Below are positions 4,668 to 5,428 of a stretch of DNA of 5,428 nt, in pieces; the stretch's first letter is position 1; every line of letters begins with the position of its first letter. This DNA is from Spirochaetaceae bacterium (GTDB lineage: Bacteria > Spirochaetota > Spirochaetia > Treponematales > Breznakiellaceae). Made by a program: the position numbers and the translations under genes. The DNA is taken from contig JAITKD010000067.1 of the NCBI GenBank assembly GCA_031278575.1, positions 1-5,428 of the forward strand, written 5' to 3'. The notes below the pieces were generated by a model. The model saw only the letters and a program-made list of their open reading frames with translations, searched no databases and was not told where the DNA came from.

Positions 4668-5428
4668 TTACAAAACAAGGTTCAGTTTTTTTTTTTCCGT
4701 ATCCGGCGGGGAATTCCCCGCCGGATACGGAGCCGCTTCTGCCTTTTCGCTGACCGTCGGCGGGGGGGCTTCGGAACCGTCGGTCTTTTCCCCGCCGGCG
4801 AAAGCCGGCGCGGCGGGGGGATCGGCGGCTTTCCCTTCGGAGTCTGAAAAATCAGATAATATGGTCGCGAAGGGAGATACAATTTCAAGTTCCGGACTTG
4901 GAACCCCGTCATCCCGGGCAGCCTCATCTTCCTTTTCAGGGTAACCAAATTCAATTTCACTGGTCAATTCGTCGATGCCTCTTCGATAGGCAACCGGATC
5001 CGGACCGAAAATATCCTCCGGGACTGTTTCCCCGGAACCGATCTCCTCAAGCTCCTCTAATTCTTCCAGTTCTTCCAATTCTTCCAGTTCACCAAATTCA
5101 GTATCTTCCATACCATTTATCTCCTCATTTGAAGCATCCCGTTCACGCACCGATTTATTTACTTTCTTTTCTTCCCCCGGCGCATTCGGCTTTTCCACAG
5201 CTTCAGCTTTCCCCGGGGAACGAGGCCCCTGAAAGGGGGCCGCTGAACGCGGGGCTCCGGCGGCCGCCAAGACCGCCGGGAAACCGCCGGCTTCTCCCGT
5301 GGGAGCGGACAGAATAACCCGGCGTAGTAGGTCCCGGAGTTTAACTTCGTCAATAGAATCAATTTTATTTTCCTGGCGGCCGCCTATGACGGCTAATAAT
5401 TCATCCCAGGATTTATCAATAAGAAAAT
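4668..5428 (-). CDS. Acidic, low-complexity protein of unknown function (5' end beyond window)
   Basis: The frame is open from the right edge (252 codons visible) to TAA at 4670-4668, so the true start lies outside the window. A TTG at 5270 is inside the frame and is not needed as a start. Numbering from the edge, residues 1-40 look folded (FLIDKSWDELLAVIGG, KLRDLLRRVILSAP). Residues 41-105 are an Ala/Pro/Gly-rich then charged linker. Residues 114-128 are five LEE repeats. Then follows an acidic segment (ETVPEDIFGPDPVAYRRGIDEL), and from about 190 an Ala/Pro/Gly/Glu linker containing a palindrome-encoded stretch, PYPAGNSPPDT. No membrane segment, signal or catalytic motif is visible in this portion. 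I do not recognise the family. The mix of acidic repeats and linkers suggests a scaffold or adaptor, but this is a guess. The same frame continues past the stop as the 4365-4661 ORF. Confidence 0.6.
   Translation of the reverse strand, partial: FLIDKSWDELLAVIGGRQENKIDSIDEVKLRDLLRRVILSAPTGEAGGFPAVLAAAGAPRSAAPFQGPRSPGKAEAVEKPNAPGEEKKVNKSVRERDASNEEINGMEDTEFGELEELEELEELEELEEIGSGETVPEDIFGPDPVAYRRGIDELTSEIEFGYPEKEDEAARDDGVPSPELEIVSPFATILSDFSDSEGKAADPPAAPAFAGGEKTDGSEAPPPTVSEKAEAAPYPAGNSPPDTEKKKLNLVL
4696..4731. repeat. 36-bp perfect palindrome flanked by a T11/A11 tract
   Basis: Positions 4696-4731 are exactly self-complementary: 18-bp arms (TCCGTATCCGGCGGGGAA and its complement) with no spacer and a GAATTC centre at 4711-4716. 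A run of eleven T on the + strand (4686-4696) abuts it, overlapping by one base. It lies inside the acidic-protein frame and encodes PYPAGNSPPDT. On the coding (minus) strand the hairpin is followed by A11, not T, so it is not an intrinsic terminator for this gene, and on the + strand the T-run precedes the stem. It looks like an inserted palindromic element; its family is unknown. Confidence 0.9.
4793..4810. repeat. Short GC hairpin with GAAA loop
   Basis: CGCCGGC (4793-4799) and GCCGGCG (4804-4810) form a 7-bp stem closed by GAAA on the + strand. An alternative 8-bp pairing of CCCCGCCG (4790-4797) with CGGCGGGG (4811-4818) overlaps it. The hairpin encodes part of the PPAAPAFAGG linker on the minus strand. 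Biased Ala/Pro/Gly codons alone could produce it, so biological meaning is doubtful. Confidence 0.45.
5043..5087 (-). repeat. Five 9-bp tandem repeats encoding (LEE)5
   Basis: Five consecutive 9-bp units, three of the TTCTTCCAR type on the + strand and two CTCCTC-type variants, encode Leu-Glu-Glu on the minus strand. A sixth, diverged unit (5088-5096) encodes FGE. The array is in frame, so unit gain or loss by slippage would lengthen or shorten an acidic helix without breaking the protein. Confidence 0.85.

Noticed and set aside
4696..4731. Palindrome plus T-run as an intrinsic terminator
   Set aside because: On the + strand the T-run comes before the stem, and on the minus strand the stem is followed by A11. 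Neither orientation gives stem-then-U.
4635..5362. Other ORFs over the acidic-protein region (4635-4847 +, 4898-5317 +, 4682-4960 -, 5159-5362 -)
   Set aside because: Their Arg/Pro-rich translations are shadows of the repetitive acidic frame. The chosen frame stays open to the edge and has a coherent acidic repeat pattern.

Overview
The window looks like spirochete chromosome, most likely a Treponema of the termite-gut type. Three things point there: the housekeeping genes read like Treponema proteins, the codon use is moderately GC-rich with many CGG, GGG and CCC codons, and the left-hand transposase-like ORF has a C-terminal tail (GVRP.. / GVSPRYGET) that I associate from memory with that group. 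This placement is inference and was not searched. No rRNA, tRNA, CRISPR array or phage module is visible.

Layout. Positions 1-577 (+) hold a divergent or decayed relative of REP-associated tyrosine (Y1/HUH) transposases. It carries a 26-bp palindrome in its N-terminal part and two 27-bp tandem repeats in its tail. Positions 578-742 are non-coding, with at most a weak terminator for the next gene. Positions 743-1366 (-) encode a complete RlmE/FtsJ 23S rRNA 2'-O-methyltransferase. Only 57 bp separate its start from a divergent + strand pair: a trans-polyprenyl diphosphate synthase (1424-2509) and, 17 bp downstream, a bifunctional-nuclease-domain (DUF151) protein with a C-terminal UVR motif (2527-3126). 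Positions 3127-3285 contain a nested inverted repeat followed by a good sigma-70-like promoter. That promoter leads into a membrane-anchored 2xLysM + M23 cell-wall endopeptidase (3286-4296). The right end (4365-5428) is read on the minus strand. It holds the 3' part of a large acidic, low-complexity protein of unknown function, open through the right edge. It ends at an in-frame TAA but continues in the same frame as a further 98-codon ORF.

The central genes are ordinary housekeeping functions: rRNA modification, isoprenoid chain synthesis for lipid carriers or quinones, a nuclease-domain protein, and peptidoglycan remodelling. They share no single pathway. The prenyl synthase and DUF151 genes probably form one transcription unit, while the M23 gene appears to have its own promoter.

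The least ordinary signal is a set of long, nearly perfect, GC-rich palindromes inside reading frames. One is a 36-bp perfect palindrome next to an A11 tract (coding strand), shortly before the in-frame stop in the acidic protein. Another is a 26-bp palindrome in the transposase-like ORF, where it seems to add a short in-frame insertion. This pattern resembles in-frame palindromic elements such as those known from Rickettsia, but the family assignment is only a hypothesis. I do not see a convincing new multi-gene system.
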